A stretch of 64,000 bases of DNA from Artocarpus heterophyllus. Its lineage: Eukaryota > Streptophyta > Magnoliopsida > Rosales > Moraceae. The DNA lies in the NCBI GenBank assembly GCA_025403435.1, contig JAJQZP010000041.1:254111-318110 (forward strand), in the 5' to 3' direction. A program made the position numbers and the translations under genes. This document shows positions 1-10,529 of this stretch, in pieces (the stretch's first letter is position 1; each line of letters starts with the position of its first letter). The notes under the pieces are model-generated. The model was not told where the DNA came from. It saw only the letters and a program-made list of their open reading frames with translations, and did not search any database.

Positions 1-2347
1 AGCACATTTATACGTTTAATGAACCATGTTTTGTGAGCTTTTATTGGAAAATTTGTCGTTGTTTATTTTGATGATATCCTTATCTATAGCAGCAATTTGG
101 ATGAACATATTGAACATTTGAAACTCGTTTTAGATGTTTTACGGAAGGAAAAGTTGTATGCTAACCTCAAGAAATGTACCTTTTGCACAGATAAGCTTGT
201 GTTTCTTGGTTTTGTTGTTAGTGCTCAAGGTATACAGGTTGATGAAGAAAAGGTGCGAGCCATCCAGGAGTGGCCGAGTCCAACTAGTGTGGGAAACGTA
301 CGGAGTTTTCATGGACTTGCTAGTTTCTACCGGCGGTTTGTGAAAGATTTCAGTACTATAGCTGCACCACTGACTGAAGTGATCAAGAAGAACGTTGGGT
401 TTAGATGGGGAGAAGAGCAAGAAAAGGCATTTCAGCTACTCAAGGAGAAGTTGACAAATGCTCCATTGTTATCTTTACCTAATTTTTCCAAAAACTTTTG
501 AGATTGAATGTGATGCTTCAGGTGTTGGAATTGGTGCTGTTTTAATGTAGGAAGGGAGACCAATAGCAGATTTCAGTGAGAAGCTGAATGGGGCAACTCT
601 TAATTACCCAACTTATGATAAAGAGATGTATGCATTGGTTCGGGCATTACAGACGTGGCAGCACTACCTATGGCCTAAGGAGTTCATGATTCACACTGAT
701 CATGAGTCCCTGAAACACTTGAAGGACCAGCACAAGCTGAACAAGAGGCATGCTCGTTGGGTAGAAACGTTTCCATATGTCATTCGCTACAAGCAAGGTA
801 AGGAAAACGTCGTTGCCGATGCACTTTCTTGCAGGTATGTCTTAATCTCAACTCTTAATGCTAAACTATTGGGTTTTGAACATATTAAAGAGTTATATGC
901 TGATGACCGTGACTTTAGTACTGAGTATCAAGCTTGTGAGAGATTTGCTAGTGGTAAGTACTTTAGGCATGAGGGATACTTGTTTCGGGAGAATAAATTA
1001 TGTGTGCCTAATTGTTCATTAAGAGATTTGCTAGTGAGAGAATCCCATGGGGGAGGATTGATGGGACATTTTGGAATAATGAAGACTTTAGCTATGTTGC
1101 AGGAACACTTCTATTGGCCACATATGAAACGAGATGTTGAAAGGCTTTGTGGTAGATGCGTAACTTGTAGGCAGGCTAAATCAAGAGTGCAGCCCCATGG
1201 TTTGTACACCCCTTTACCAATACCTAGTGAACCTTGGATTGATATTTCGATGGATTTTGTGTTAGGTTTGCCTAGGTCTAAACGGGGAAGAGACTCGATA
1301 TTTGTGGTTGTGGATACATTTTCCAAGATGGCTCATTTTATTCCATGCCACAAGACAGATGATGCTTCCAATGTTGCTGATTTGTTCTTTAGGGAAATTG
1401 TGAGACTTCATGGTATGCCTAGGACAATTGTTTCTGATAGGGACACCAAGTTCTTAAGCTACTTTTGGAAGACTTTGTGGGCTAAGTTAGGGACTAAGCT
1501 ATTGTTTTCAACTACTTGCCACCCACAAACCGATGGTCAAATAGAAGTTGTGAATAGAACCTTGTCTACTTTGTTGCGGGCTGTCATTAAAAAGAACATC
1601 AAAACATGGGAGGAGTGTTTACCACATGTTGAGTTTGCTTATAATCGATCTGTTCATTCTGCTACACAATTTTCACCGTTTGAAATTGTTTATGGTTTTA
1701 ATCCTTTAACTCCTTTGGATTTAATGCCATTACCTTTGTCTGAGCATGTGAATTTAGATGGAAATAGAAAAGCTGATCTTGTTAAGCAGATACACGAGAA
1801 GGCAAGACTCAACATCGAGCGAAGGACTAAACAATATGCTGAACAAGCCAACAAAGGGCGTCGCAAGCTCGTCTTCGAGCCTGGCGATTGGGTGTGGTTG
1901 CACTTACGCAGGGAACGGTTTCTGGAACAAAGGAAATCCAAGCTATTGCGTAGAGGGGACGGTCCTTTTCAAATCCTTGAAAGGATCAATGATAATGCAT
2001 ACAAGCTAGACTTGCCAGGTGAGTATGGTGTAAGTGCCTCCTTTAATGTTTCTGATCTAAGTCCTTTTGATGCAGGCGACGATTTGAGGACAAATCCTTC
2101 TCAAGAGGAGGGGAATGATGAGGACATCATTACCACAAGCAAGAGCACGTGGGAGACATATTCAGATCCAATTCAAGTTCCCATTGGTCCGGTTACGAGA
2201 GCTCATGCGAAGAAGTTCAAAGAAACGCTTATTGGGCTGATTCAAGCAACTTAGGCTCAAGCCATTGCATGGAGGCCCATTGAGGGAATTGCATGTGACA
2301 TCCCGACCCACAAATGCGTGATTCAAGCTCTAGAAGGGATCGAGTAA
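1..2347 (+). pseudogene. CRM copy 1 pol remnant: RT (partial), RNase H, integrase, C-terminal tail
   Basis: Reverse transcriptase from just before the FDDILIYSS catalytic motif (about 67-93), RNase H (about 495-830, [12 protein letters not shown] start, then DHESLKHLK), and integrase with an HHCC finger ([11 protein letters not shown], about 1150-1180) and a DDE core ([34 protein letters not shown]). Damage seen against copies 2 and 3: TGA at 34-36 (CGA in copy 2), an extra A in an A-run near 487 that shifts frame, TAG at 548-550 (CAG in copy 2), a 9-bp in-frame deletion near 763, and TAG at 2252-2254 (TGG in copy 2). The reading frame then stays open to TAA at 2345-2347, which I take as the original stop, inside the LTR. 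Not functional. Confidence 0.9.
2103..2115 (+). other. Polypurine tract of CRM copy 1
   Basis: Purine run AAGAGGAGGGGAA directly before the LTR start TGATGAGG at 2116. It is the expected plus-strand primer and is also translated, as part of the integrase tail. Confidence 0.8.
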
Positions 2348-2741
2348 CTTCCATTTCAGTTACTTTCCTGTTTTGAGGCGACACATGGCGAGAAGAATCA
2401 GCTTATGACCTTTTAATGTCTAGTTTCCTTTTTTTTTCGTTTGTTTATTTCTATTATTGTAAAGTTTTTAAGCCATTAAGGACACTTACCTTATTTGCTT
2501 TAGATTAGGTGATTTGGTAATTGATTTGCCCGAAATTCCATGGGGAATTAGGAGCTGAAAATTGGCATAGGAACCCCTATATATTGTAACGAATTTCATT
2601 CAATGGAATACAAGTATTAACACAATTTGTGGTTTTAATTCTCTTTGGTTCCTAAACGAACTATTCAAACTTATCAAAAATTTCCATGGCGTTCATAGAC
2701 TTATCAATCAGTCCATCCATAGCTGATTGTGGCGTCCACAC
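2116..2741 (+). repeat. 3' LTR of CRM copy 1, first part
   Basis: LTR start TGATGAGGACATC. It encodes the last part of the polyprotein to 2347, then non-coding U3/R with a TATA-like box (CCTATATATTG near 2574-2584). It stops at the Tekay target site CACAC (2737-2741). Homologous to 33128-33700 of copy 2. Confidence 0.85.
2737..2741. other. Target-site duplication CACAC, left copy
   Basis: CACAC lies directly left of the Tekay LTR start TGTAACGCC and recurs at 13441-13445 directly right of its other end. A perfect 5-bp duplication, the normal size for Ty3/gypsy integration. Confidence 0.92.
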
Positions 2742-3091
2742 TGTAACGCCCCTTAATTCGGACGTCACAGATATCGTTACATACTTATATTCATACATGC
2801 TTAAATAATTAAACACATAGATAATATCAACTCAATCGTACTATAGATTTTAAAAATACTTAAACTTACATTACCAGGATCCATTCATATAAATTTTTTA
2901 TTTTAAACTTACATTGTTTCGAAAAACATAGTTTAATGTTATTTCATAACATAATTTATTCGTTTATACTTAATTTATTCAAGAACTTATTTAATAATAA
3001 TTGATAATCAAATAGTAAAATCAAGATTTATTAAAATCTCACATTAAATCACTTTGATCAACATATCTTTGAATTCCTCTTATTCCCACAG

Positions 3092-3282
3092 TTCGGCAGG
3101 CCGAACTTGGGACTTCGGCAAGCCGAACAACATCGGCAAGCCGGAGCGTCTTCCATCGGCAGGCCGGCAGAAGCTTTGTAATTCGGACCAAAAATTCATC
3201 CAGGTTCGGCAGGTCGAAAAATGGATCGGTCGGCCGATCTTCTGGTCTTCGGCAGGCCGGACACGGAGTTCGGCAAGCCGTC
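3092..3282. repeat. Palindrome cluster 1 in Tekay 3' LTR (about 8 motif copies)
   Basis: Copies of TTCGGC-NN-GCCGAA start near 3092, 3114, 3132, 3155, 3205, 3225, 3248 and 3269, mostly 20-23 bp apart. The arms are near-constant and the two centre bases vary (AG, AA). The twin cluster in the other LTR is at about 10879-11070. Confidence 0.85.
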
Positions 3283-5319
3283 CGAGACCAAATCTACTTT
3301 GGTAAAAAATTTAAAACGTTCTAACTTTATGTAAAATATAGCGAAAGTTCATATTCATAAAATTGATAAAATAACTTATAAAACCATAATATATGTGTTC
3401 TTAAAAACCCAACATAAAATATGTTCAAAATATATAATTTTATTGAATCATAAATTCATTTCTTCTTGGCGTGCTTCCGGTTACAATTCATCGTTCATGT
3501 TGCTCACACGCCGTTCCATGTCCTCCACCTATTCCAAGACTCTCTTACCCTTATCTGCAACATGACATATAAAACATGAATAAGCTAATGCTTAGTAAGT
3601 ACATAAAATTCTCACAATTTAAAACATTTCATAAACATCATCATCATCATTATCATCATAAAAGTGCCTTAAGCACAATTTCATGGAAACATATCTTTCA
3701 TAATATTGACCATTTTAAAATTTATATATATATATATATATTTTTTTATTATTATTCTTAAGGGCCCAAGTGTTGCACCATAAACATCATCATTGGCGCG
3801 CCGTCATGAGAGGAGAAGGGTAGCTAATCCCTAACCATACATGACATCATAACATATCATTTCATAACATTGGGTGTGCAACACTTATTAGGTGATACAT
3901 AAATACATAATGTTCATACTTTGAAACATACCATAATCATCATACATGCGTAACTTTGAATCATGAAAAACTTTTTATAAGAAATCCTTTAAGAAAAATC
4001 ATCATAAAAATCCTTGTAAACATATCATTAAATCCTTGTAAAACGTTTCATGTTGCAGGTGAGAATGTACTTACTTGATCGATAGCTTACTTAACCTTAA
4101 TATTGCACTTGGTGACGACACCGCGGTCTCGTTGTGCTTGCTTCCTTAAGTGTCCATGCCATATATCCATTTTAAGGTGCAATAAAAAAAATCAATACTT
4201 ATCATAAAATATCCATACACTCATCTCATATTTTAAATATTATTTTTTTATTATCATAAAATCTTTTAAACATACATAACATTTTATGATCAAACAATCC
4301 AAAAATAACATTTATTAAAACATTTCATAATCATAAAATACATTCATCTTACATACTCATACATAAGCATAATTAACAACTTTTCACGAAAACATCACTC
4401 TTTACCTAAAGAATAATCATTACATTTTTCATACCTTCAAAATTAAACAGTAACATTTTACTGTGAGGGGTAGAAGACAGAAATATTCATTTTTCATAAA
4501 ACATTAAAATGACATAAAACGTAAGGAGACATCACACATAACAAAATACAATACCTAAAGAAGACATTGTAGACGAAATTTGAAGAGGAGAACATCTTTT
4601 TACATTTACCAAAAAAAAACTGAATTCATACCTTGAAGTTTCTTCTCGAAATTCTTGAATTCGATCAACGAAACAAGACTTCTCTCTCTTTTTTTTTTTT
4701 TTATAATCAGAAAATTTTCGTGGAAGAGAAAAAGAAATTTTGTGAGGAAGGGAAGAGGAAGAGAAGTGAAAGAATGTCTCAGAAATTTTTGAGAAGCAAA
4801 ACGTGTGAAGGAGAGAAAATAATGAAAAAGGAAACGTTAAAATTTTTAACGCAATAAACACCATTGATGGGAATTCAATTCCCTTCATTAAGTCAGAAAA
4901 ATTCTGACTGTTGGAGGCGTGACTTGGGGCGTGAGAGGAGGAAGAGAAATAATGAAGGAACGTCTCAGAACCGAGACAAATTATTTGAGGAAAGAGCGTA
5001 ATAAAAATTTTTAACGTAATGTGTATAATAAAGAGTCATTACTCTTCATTAAGTCAGAAATATTCTGACTATGAAGAAGGTGATTGGCGTGGGAAAAGGA
5101 GAAGAATAGAAAAGGAAGGTCAAACATCATCAATCTTACCTTAACTTACCTTCTAAAAATAGGAAACCTCTTAATATAATACAAATCTAATCCTTTAATT
5201 TCCTTAACTGATAAAAACATTCCATTATTATGCCAATTAATCACATTAATTCACCCAATTAACGTAATTAACTCAGTCATAATTCTGGAGAGATTTCTGC
5301 TGACTGTTTGTCAGCCTTG

Positions 5320-5399
5320 TTCGGCCTGCCGATTTTCCCTCTTCGGCCTGCCGATTTTCCCTCTTCGGCCTGCCGATTTTCCTTCTTCGGCCTGCCGAT
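5320..5399. repeat. Palindrome cluster 2 in Tekay 3' LTR: four 22-bp direct repeats
   Basis: TTCGGCCTGCCGA followed by TTTTCCCTC-type spacer recurs at 5320, 5342, 5364 and 5386, an exact 22-bp period. The same block lies at 13107-13186 in the other LTR. Confidence 0.92.
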
Positions 5400-5653
5400 C
5401 TGTCATTAAATGCCATAACATAAAACATTCACACATCATTGCATCATAAATTAAATAATCATATATTTATAATTTCTCATGAACACTAGAGCACAACGAT
5501 TCCATGCGGTCGTCACCTGTCACAAATCTTGACATAAAAAGTTAGTAACATGCACATCACATATCATATCATATAACGTTATTTATTAAATACATTCCTT
5601 AATAGCGTTACTAACTTAACGTGGTCCGTTACATAAAATAGGCGGGTGTTACA

Positions 5654-5668
5654 ATTCTCCCCACCTTA
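5654..5668 (-). other. Polypurine tract of the Tekay element
   Basis: On the minus strand the sequence AAGGTGGGGAGAAT directly precedes the 3' LTR start TGTAACACC. Confidence 0.8.
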
Positions 5669-5689
5669 TAAAAGTTTCGTCCTCGAAAC

Positions 5690-8600
5690 TTAGAACAAAT
5701 GTGGATACAAAACTTTCATGTCATCTTCACGTTCCCATGTAGCTTCTTCAACTTGCTGATTTCGCCATAACACCTTGACCAATGGAATTTCTTTATTCCT
5801 CAAAGTCCTAGTTTTTCGATCGAGTATCTTCATTGGCTTTTCTTCGTAACTTAGGTCTTCTCGTATCTCGATCACTTGTGGCTCAATCACATGCGTAGGG
5901 TCCGGAACATACTTCTTTAGCATGGAGACATGAAATACATTGTGTATTGCGGACATTTCAGATGGCAACTTCAGCTGATAAGCTACTTTGCCTATTTGTT
6001 TAACAATTTCATAAGGACCGATGAATCTTGGGCTTAACTTGCTTTTCTTCCCAAACCTCATAACCCCTTTCATTGGTGCAACTTTTAAGAACACATATTC
6101 GCCTACAGCGAACTCTAAAGGTCTTCTTCTTTTGTCAGCATAACTCTTTTGACGGCTTTGAGCAGTCTCTATTCTTCTTCTTATCAACTTTATCATCTCA
6201 GAAGTTTCATTTACAAAGTCGGTTCTTTCAGCATCAACACTTTCCATCAACTTCTTTTCACCAGCTTCGTGCCAACATATAGGTGACCTGCATTTCCGTC
6301 CATACAATGCTTCATATGGTGCCATTCCAATTGTCGCCTGAAAGCTGTTGTTGTAAGCAAACTCTGCTAATGGTAACATTTTACACCAGCTGGTCTTAAA
6401 ATCGAGAGAACATGCCCGTAGCATATCTTCTAAAATCAAGTTCGTCCTCTCTGTTTGGCCGTCAGTCTGAGGATGAAAAGCTGTACTGAAATGAAGCCTG
6501 GTTCCCATTGCATTCTGGACACTTTTCCAAAATTTAGATGTGAACCTACCATCACGATCTGAGATAATTGACTTGGGAATCCCATGTAGTCGTACAATCT
6601 CCTTAAGATAGAGTTCCGCTAATCGTTCCATGGAATAAGTGATCTTGATAGGAATGAAATGCGCCGTCTTCGTTAGCCGATCCACAATTACCCAAATTGC
6701 ATCATAGCCGTTCGTAGTTCTGGGTAAGCCGGTAATGAAATCCATTGCTATTTCCTCCCACTTCCATTCCGGTATTTGAATAGACTGTAGTTCACCACCA
6801 GGTTTCTGGTGTTCAGCTTTTACTTGCTGACATGTCATACATTTCTTCACATACTTTGCAACATCACGTTTCATTCCAAACCACCAAAAATTACCCTTTA
6901 GATCATTATACATCTTCGTTGCACCTGGATGAATAGAATAAGGAGTGTCATGAATTTTTGCCAAGATCCTCTCCCTTAAATTATCAACATTGGGAACACA
7001 TAAACGATCCTTAAGGTACAGAGTTTCGTCATCAGCAGTACGAAACTCTTGACATTTTCCCTCTTTTATTTCATGCTTAATCCTTACAAGGCTCACGTCG
7101 TCATCTTGCTTACTCCGAATTTCATCATACATTGTCGGAGCAAGAGAGAGTGCTGATAGTTGACCTGCTATAAGTTCTAAACCGAAGTCTAAAATTTCCT
7201 TCCTTAAAGGTGGAGCCATTGCTTGCATAGACATCAATGTGGCAACTGACTTCCTACTTAAAGCATCAGCTACTCGGTTTGCTTTACCAGGATGATAAAG
7301 GATTTCACAGTCATAATCCTTCACCAACTCTAGCCATCTTCGTTGTCTCATGTTCAGGTCTTTTTGCGTGAAGAAATACTTTAGACTTTGATGATCAGTG
7401 AATATCTTGCATTGGACCCCATATAAATAGTGTCTCCATATCTTTAATGCAAAGACGACTGCTGCTAACTCTAGGTCATGAGTAGGATAGTTCTTTTCAT
7501 AATCCTTTAGTTGCCTTGAAGCATAAGCAATCACCTTTTCATTTTGCATCAATACAGCTCCTAGGCCCATCTTGGATGCATCACTATAGATTACGAACCC
7601 ATCATTTCCCTCAGGAATTGCCAACACTGGAGCCGTCGTTAATCTTTTCTTCAACTCTTGAAAACTCTTTTCACATGCATCCGTCCATTCATACTTCCTT
7701 CCTTTGCGAGTTAGGTTCGTGAGTGGAGCTGCTATCTTGGAGAAATCTTCTACAAATCTCCGATAGTAACCTGCTAGACCCAAGAAGCTCCTTATTTCAC
7801 TTGCATTCATCGGTTGCTTCCAATTGAGTACAGCTTCTACTTTAGTAGGGTCTACCATTATCCCATCCTTTGAAATGACATGCCCTAGGAATGACACTTT
7901 ATCAAGCCAAAACTCGCATTTAGAGAACTTAGCATAAAGCTGGTGTCTCCTTAAAGTCTCCAGCACGATCCTTAAATGCTCCTCATGCTCTTCCTGACTC
8001 TTCGAGTAGACGAGAATATCGTCGATAAATACAACAACAAATTTATCGAGAAAATCCTTGAATACCCTGTTCATTAAATCCATAAAGGCAGCAGGTGCAT
8101 TCGTCAAACCGAAAGGCATAACCATAAATTCATGGTGACCATACCTCGACCTGAACGCAGTCTTGGGGATATCTCCTTCTTTAATCTTCAACTGGTGATA
8201 TCCTGATCGTAGATCAATTTTTGAGAACACCGATGCACCCTTGAGCTGATCAAACAAATCATCTATTCGAGGCAACGGATACTTGTTCTTGATTGTCACC
8301 TTGTTCAGTTCTCTGTAGTCGATGCAGAGTCTCATAGTGCCATCCTTCTTTTTCACAAATAAGACTGGTGCACCCCACGGTGAGTGACTTGGCCTGATAA
8401 ATCCTTTGTCAAGCAGCTCCTTTAATTGCGTGTGAAGCTCCTTTAATTCTGCCGGGGCCATTCTGTAAGGAGCTTTAGAGATTGGTTCGGTGCCTGGAGC
8501 AAGCTCAATCTCGAATTCAACTTCTCTTTCTGGCGGTAGACTCTTTAGATCATCAGGAAACACATCTTCATATTTATGAACAACATGCACATCTTTAATT

Positions 8601-10321
8601 CTTGTCTTTCCTTCTTGGCTTTTGTCTACAACATTTGCCAGATAGCCCATACAGCCACTAGCTAACAGCTTCCTTGCTTTCATTGCCGATAAAAACATGT
8701 GGGGTTTCTTCCTGGTCTCGCCAACATAAACAAATTTCTGATTACCTTCAGGATGGAAGATCACCTTTCGTTTCCGGCATTCGATCGCGGCATTATACTT
8801 GCTTAGGAAATCCATCCCAAGAATCATGTCATAGTCATGCATGTCGATCACAATGAGGTCGACAAAAAGTTCCCTATCAGAAATCCATAGGGGTACTGCA
8901 CGCAAACAATGCGTGGATAATATCACTTCCCCGGAGGGTAGTGTCGTAGTGAATCCCTGTCTCATTGGCTCTAAACGAACCCCTAACTTCCTAGCATGTG
9001 ACATAGACACAAAAGAATGCGTGGCACCCGTATCAAAAAGAACATAAACATCATTACATAAGCTTGTTATCTGACCTGTGACCACATTGGAGGTTTCTGC
9101 AGCCACTTGTTCCTTTGTCATGGTATAGATTCGGGCATTCGTTGGTGGGGCTTCAAGTCTCCCTTGACTGATTAGTGGCCCATCAAGGGAGGCTTGCATC
9201 TGATGCAGCTGGGCCTGAGGAGTAGGTCTCTGTGGGGCATTGGCATTTATCAATTTGGGGCAATTCTTTACGAAATGATCTTCACGCCCACATATGAAAC
9301 ATTGGTTCGTTCCCAGTCGACATTCCCCCGGATGCTTCTTTCCACATTTGGCACATGGTTGGAATCGCCTGTCATTGTTGTTGCGCTGACCATCATTGTG
9401 CCTTTTGTTGTCTTGGCCCTGCTGTTGTTGAGGATTGCCCTTCCTCTTATTGTTTCTCCAGTTTTGACTGTTGTTGTTGCTGTTGTTGTTGTTCCTATGG
9501 AAAGGACGGTTCTGGCTATTAGCATTGTTGGCTTGCTGGTTGGGCTGAGGCTGATTCCTTCTTAACTTTGACAAATGGAACTCAGCACGTTGGGCCCTCA
9601 TAACAACCTGCTCTTGGGTCCTTGGCGGACTTGCCCCATCAACAATTGCAGCAATGTCTGGTCTAAGGGCTCTTATCAACCTTCTGACCCTTTCATCTTC
9701 ATTCATAACCATCCCTGGACACAGACGAGCAAGTTGATCAAACTTTGTCACCACATCAGTGACTGTCATATCCCCCTGACGTAAGCTTTCGAACTCCTCA
9801 TAATGTTTCCTCGTAACATTCATGTGGAAGAACTTCATGTTGAACTCGTGAACAAAGTCAGCCCATGACATTTCTTCAACACTTCTGCTCTGTTCGATGC
9901 CATCCCACCATATCCTGGCCTCCATAGTAAGGCAGTACGAGGCACAGAGGACCTTTTCATTATCCGTGAAATCCATGAGTCGTAAGGTAGCCTCAATTGT
10001 CTTTAACCATCCTTGAGCGACTAGCGGGTCCTTAGAACCCTCAAAGTCAGCTGGCTTAACTCTCTTCCATCTGACCAAAAGAGGTTCCTGATAGGCTGCT
10101 CTTGGTTCAGCAGCAGGAGCTGGGACTTCATTTACTTGTACTTGTGGCTGCGGAGGAGGAGGAGGCACATCATTGCCTGGTTGTTCACCATTCTGGCTGT
10201 TGGCCCTTAATGCAGCTATTTCCCGCCGTTGATCCTCCAACTGCCTTTGTAGTTCAGCGATCATCGTCATAAGTCTCTCGTTAGACTGGGTGCGGGTCTG
10301 CATTCTTCTATAGCCGTCCAT
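5690..10321 (-). CDS. gag-pol: Intact Tekay gag-pol polyprotein with chromodomain (1543 aa)
   Basis: One open frame encodes all retrotransposon proteins. Order with rough residues: gag with an N-terminal coiled coil (12-45) and proline-rich stretch (52-60); an Asn/Gln-rich linker (260-320); two Cys motifs, [12 protein letters not shown] (about 324-336) and zinc knuckle [14 protein letters not shown] (about 340-354); aspartic protease with DTGATHS (about 430); reverse transcriptase (about 600-790) with FIDDIL (about 767); RNase H (about 870-1000) with [13 protein letters not shown]; integrase with an HHCC finger (about 1090-1130) and DDE core ([27 protein letters not shown]); and a C-terminal chromodomain (about 1480-1543, [16 protein letters not shown]). 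No stop or frameshift was seen and all catalytic residues are present. The start ATG lies 208 bp from the 5' LTR, just upstream of the coiled coil. The chromodomain is expected to steer integration to heterochromatin. Confidence 0.96.
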   Translation of the reverse strand: MDGYRRMQTRTQSNERLMTMIAELQRQLEDQRREIAALRANSQNGEQPGNDVPPPPPQPQVQVNEVPAPAAEPRAAYQEPLLVRWKRVKPADFEGSKDPLVAQGWLKTIEATLRLMDFTDNEKVLCASYCLTMEARIWWDGIEQSRSVEEMSWADFVHEFNMKFFHMNVTRKHYEEFESLRQGDMTVTDVVTKFDQLARLCPGMVMNEDERVRRLIRALRPDIAAIVDGASPPRTQEQVVMRAQRAEFHLSKLRRNQPQPNQQANNANSQNRPFHRNNNNSNNNSQNWRNNKRKGNPQQQQGQDNKRHNDGQRNNNDRRFQPCAKCGKKHPGECRLGTNQCFICGREDHFVKNCPKLINANAPQRPTPQAQLHQMQASLDGPLISQGRLEAPPTNARIYTMTKEQVAAETSNVVTGQITSLCNDVYVLFDTGATHSFVSMSHARKLGVRLEPMRQGFTTTLPSGEVILSTHCLRAVPLWISDRELFVDLIVIDMHDYDMILGMDFLSKYNAAIECRKRKVIFHPEGNQKFVYVGETRKKPHMFLSAMKARKLLASGCMGYLANVVDKSQEGKTRIKDVHVVHKYEDVFPDDLKSLPPEREVEFEIELAPGTEPISKAPYRMAPAELKELHTQLKELLDKGFIRPSHSPWGAPVLFVKKKDGTMRLCIDYRELNKVTIKNKYPLPRIDDLFDQLKGASVFSKIDLRSGYHQLKIKEGDIPKTAFRSRYGHHEFMVMPFGLTNAPAAFMDLMNRVFKDFLDKFVVVFIDDILVYSKSQEEHEEHLRIVLETLRRHQLYAKFSKCEFWLDKVSFLGHVISKDGIMVDPTKVEAVLNWKQPMNASEIRSFLGLAGYYRRFVEDFSKIAAPLTNLTRKGRKYEWTDACEKSFQELKKRLTTAPVLAIPEGNDGFVIYSDASKMGLGAVLMQNEKVIAYASRQLKDYEKNYPTHDLELAAVVFALKIWRHYLYGVQCKIFTDHQSLKYFFTQKDLNMRQRRWLELVKDYDCEILYHPGKANRVADALSRKSVATLMSMQAMAPPLRKEILDFGLELIAGQLSALSLAPTMYDEIRSKQDDDVSLVRIKHEIKEGKCQEFRTADDETLYLKDRLCVPNVDNLRERILAKIHDTPYSIHPGATKMYNDLKGNFWWFGMKRDVAKYVKKCMTCQQVKAEHQKPGGELQSIQIPEWKWEEIAMDFITGLPRTTNGYDAIWVIVDRLTKTAHFIPIKITYSMERLAELYLKEIVRLHGIPKSIISDRDGRFTSKFWKSVQNAMGTRLHFSTAFHPQTDGQTERTNLILEDMLRACSLDFKTSWCKMLPLAEFAYNNSFQATIGMAPYEALYGRKCRSPICWHEAGEKKLMESVDAERTDFVNETSEMIKLIRRRIETAQSRQKSYADKRRRPLEFAVGEYVFLKVAPMKGVMRFGKKSKLSPRFIGPYEIVKQIGKVAYQLKLPSEMSAIHNVFHVSMLKKYVPDPTHVIEPQVIEIREDLSYEEKPMKILDRKTRTLRNKEIPLVKVLWRNQQVEEATWEREDDMKVLYPHLF

Positions 10322-10529
10322 CGTAAATTTCCTAAGATAATAAGGACTTAAAATTCATCTTCTATTTATGAGACAGGTTTTCATTACTATGTCTTTAATC
10401 ATTAAACATTCAAACCTTAATCTTATTATCATACTTGCATCAGTACATCTAACAAACTTACTTGGAGGACTTGGATTGACGTGTGGCGATATGAATTGTA
10501 ATCGAAAGATTTTCTCTGATACCAAATCA
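10322..10529 (-). other. Tekay 5' leader with tRNA-iMet primer-binding site
   Basis: Leader of about 208 bp between the gag ATG and the 5' LTR. The minus strand reads TTTGGTATCAGAG directly after the LTR; the part matching the tRNA-iMet 3' end is 10514-10524. No other feature seen. Confidence 0.88.

Larger units (their letters stand above)
2742..5653 (-). repeat. 3' LTR of the Tekay element (2912 bp)
   Basis: Nearly identical to 10530-13440. Differences seen: one extra A near 2854, T for C at about 3214 in a palindrome motif, T for G near 4047, and A for G near 4520. It contains two clusters of the palindrome TTCGGC-NN-GCCGAA (3092-3282 and 5320-5399), an AT dinucleotide run near 3722-3742 and long AT-rich non-coding stretches. 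Small open frames here are not supported as genes. Confidence 0.95.

Noticed and set aside
3576..3761. His-rich small open frame in the Tekay LTR (also at 11363)
   Set aside because: It comes from a CAT/ATC low-complexity run followed by an AT dinucleotide run, with no homology or start context. Other small frames in these LTRs (3054, 4532, 4633 and their twins) are treated the same.
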